Assembly: GCA_017445405.1 (NCBI GenBank)
Contig: JAFSUD010000092.1
Span: forward strand, 1 to 33,133
DNA length: 33,133 nt
Direction of reading: 5' to 3'
Source: Synergistaceae bacterium
GTDB lineage: Bacteria; Synergistota; Synergistia; Synergistales; Aminobacteriaceae
In this document: piece by piece, positions 32,592 through 33,133 of the stretch
How positions within the stretch are numbered: the first letter of the stretch is position 1
Layout of the letters: each line of letters opens with the position of its first letter
Notes under the pieces: model-generated
The model's input: the letters and a program-made list of their open reading frames with translations, nothing else
Databases searched by the model: none
Told to the model about the DNA's origin: nothing
Position numbers and translations under genes: made by a program

Positions 32592-33133
32592 AAGCATACG
32601 CCCCAATTTGCAAACAGATAAAGCCCGCTACGTTCTATTCCTAAGCAAGCAAATTCACTCCCAGCCCGTGAAGCATAGCCCTAATCTGCACACAGGAAGT
32701 CCCGCTACGTTAAAGTGCACAAGCGCAGCCTACGGCCATATATCCAACAATCCATCAGCAAGCAAATTCACTCCCAGCTCATGAAGCATAGCCCTAATCT
32801 GCACACAGGAAGTCCCGCTACGTTAAAGTGCACAAGCGCAGCCTACGACCCATATCTCCAACAATCACTCAGCAAGCAAATTCATTCCCCAGCCCGTGAA
32901 GCATAGCCCCAATCTGCACACAGGAAACCCCACTGCGTTAAAGTGCACAAGCGCAGCCTACGGCCATATATCCAACAATCCATCAGCAAGCATCACTCCC
33001 AGCTTGTGAAGCATAGCCCTAACCTGCATACAGGAAGCCTCACTACATTAAAGTGCGCAAGCGCAGCCTACGACCCATATCTCCAACAATCACTCAGCAA
33101 GCAAATTCATTCCCCAGCCCGTGAAGCATAGCC
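32592..33133. repeat. ~113-bp tandem repeat (minisatellite) with A/B higher-order structure, runs off the window
   Basis: Units begin with AAGCATAGCC at 32671, 32784, 32899, 33009 and 33124 (spacing 113, 115, 110, 115). A shorter degenerate copy starts at 32592. Units alternate between an A form (CGGCCATATATCCAACAATCC) and a B form (CGACCCATATCTCCAACAAT), so the true period is a dimer of 225-228 bp. Short frames inside it (for example 32715-32906) restart each dimer and end in the repeat. I treat them as chance frames, not genes. 32555-32591 holds only the SnoaL gene leader. Confidence 0.92.

Noticed and set aside
32715..33131. Short ORFs inside the minisatellite (MHKRSLRPYIQQS...)
   Set aside because: They are products of the repeat itself, restart every dimer, and lack ribosome-binding sites.
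32592..33133. CRISPR array
   Set aside because: The whole ~113-bp unit repeats, with no variable spacers between short repeats.
32592..33133. Integron cassette/attC array
   Set aside because: GTTAAAG in each unit does not fit the GTTRRRY core, no matching inverse core is seen, and there are no cassette genes or integrase.

Overview
This window looks like part of the chromosome of an anaerobic Gram-negative-type bacterium. The grounds are lipid A/LPS-type genes (a LpxB-like glycosyltransferase, an MsbA-type flippase, an LpxK fused to a second LpxB-like domain), a lipoprotein with a clear lipobox, and an NfnAB-type flavin/Fe-S pair typical of anaerobes. The combination reminds me of gut or rumen Synergistota. 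That placement is an inference, not something a marker gene in the window proves. I found no rRNA, tRNA, transposase, phage structural genes or CRISPR array.

Layout. (i) 1-6440 is a surface-glycan and accessory region. It has three glycosyltransferase genes, each carrying a simple-sequence repeat in its coding region: a heptamer GCACAGA tract at the left edge, a G8 tract splitting a DUF6625-like gene, and seven AACGCCA heptamers at the start of a GT2-like gene. Between them lie a barnase/barstar pair, thioredoxin, glutathione peroxidase and an M20 peptidase. (ii) 6499-9017 holds metabolic genes (glucose-6-phosphate isomerase, class I/II aminotransferase). (iii) 9186-14060 holds a large BACON-domain lipoprotein with a leukocidin-like middle, a secreted TPR/Sel1-type protein, a broken small ORF and an orphan cytosine-C5 methyltransferase. 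(iv) 14121-18531 holds NfnB/NfnA and, divergently, glmS.

(v) 18569-20138 is an unrecognised two-gene membrane/coiled-coil unit. Its second gene is frameshifted at a C-run, and its promoter contains a G8 tract next to a 12-bp dyad. (vi) 20250-22988 is one ORF joining a NagZ-type GH3 hexosaminidase to a complete GH13 alpha-glucosidase; the GH13 part still carries its own Shine-Dalgarno and ATG. (vii) 23080-23618 is a YefM/YoeB-type toxin-antitoxin pair. (viii) 23674-26706 is a secreted coiled-coil protein behind a degenerate ABC half-exporter. (ix) 26776-32084 is the LPS export/biosynthesis operon, containing a tandem 3'-end duplication of the LpxB-like gene. (x) 32138-32554 is a SnoaL-like protein, followed to the window edge by a ~113-bp minisatellite with an alternating A/B higher-order structure.

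How it fits together. Envelope biogenesis dominates: glmS supplies glucosamine-6-phosphate, the lpx/msbA operon makes and flips the lipid core, and the left-hand glycosyltransferases would decorate it. The repeats suggest that this decoration is phase-variable. The main caution is that four ORF breaks (three at homopolymers) could be sequencing errors. All four fall in accessory genes while the long housekeeping ORFs are intact, which favours biology without proving it.
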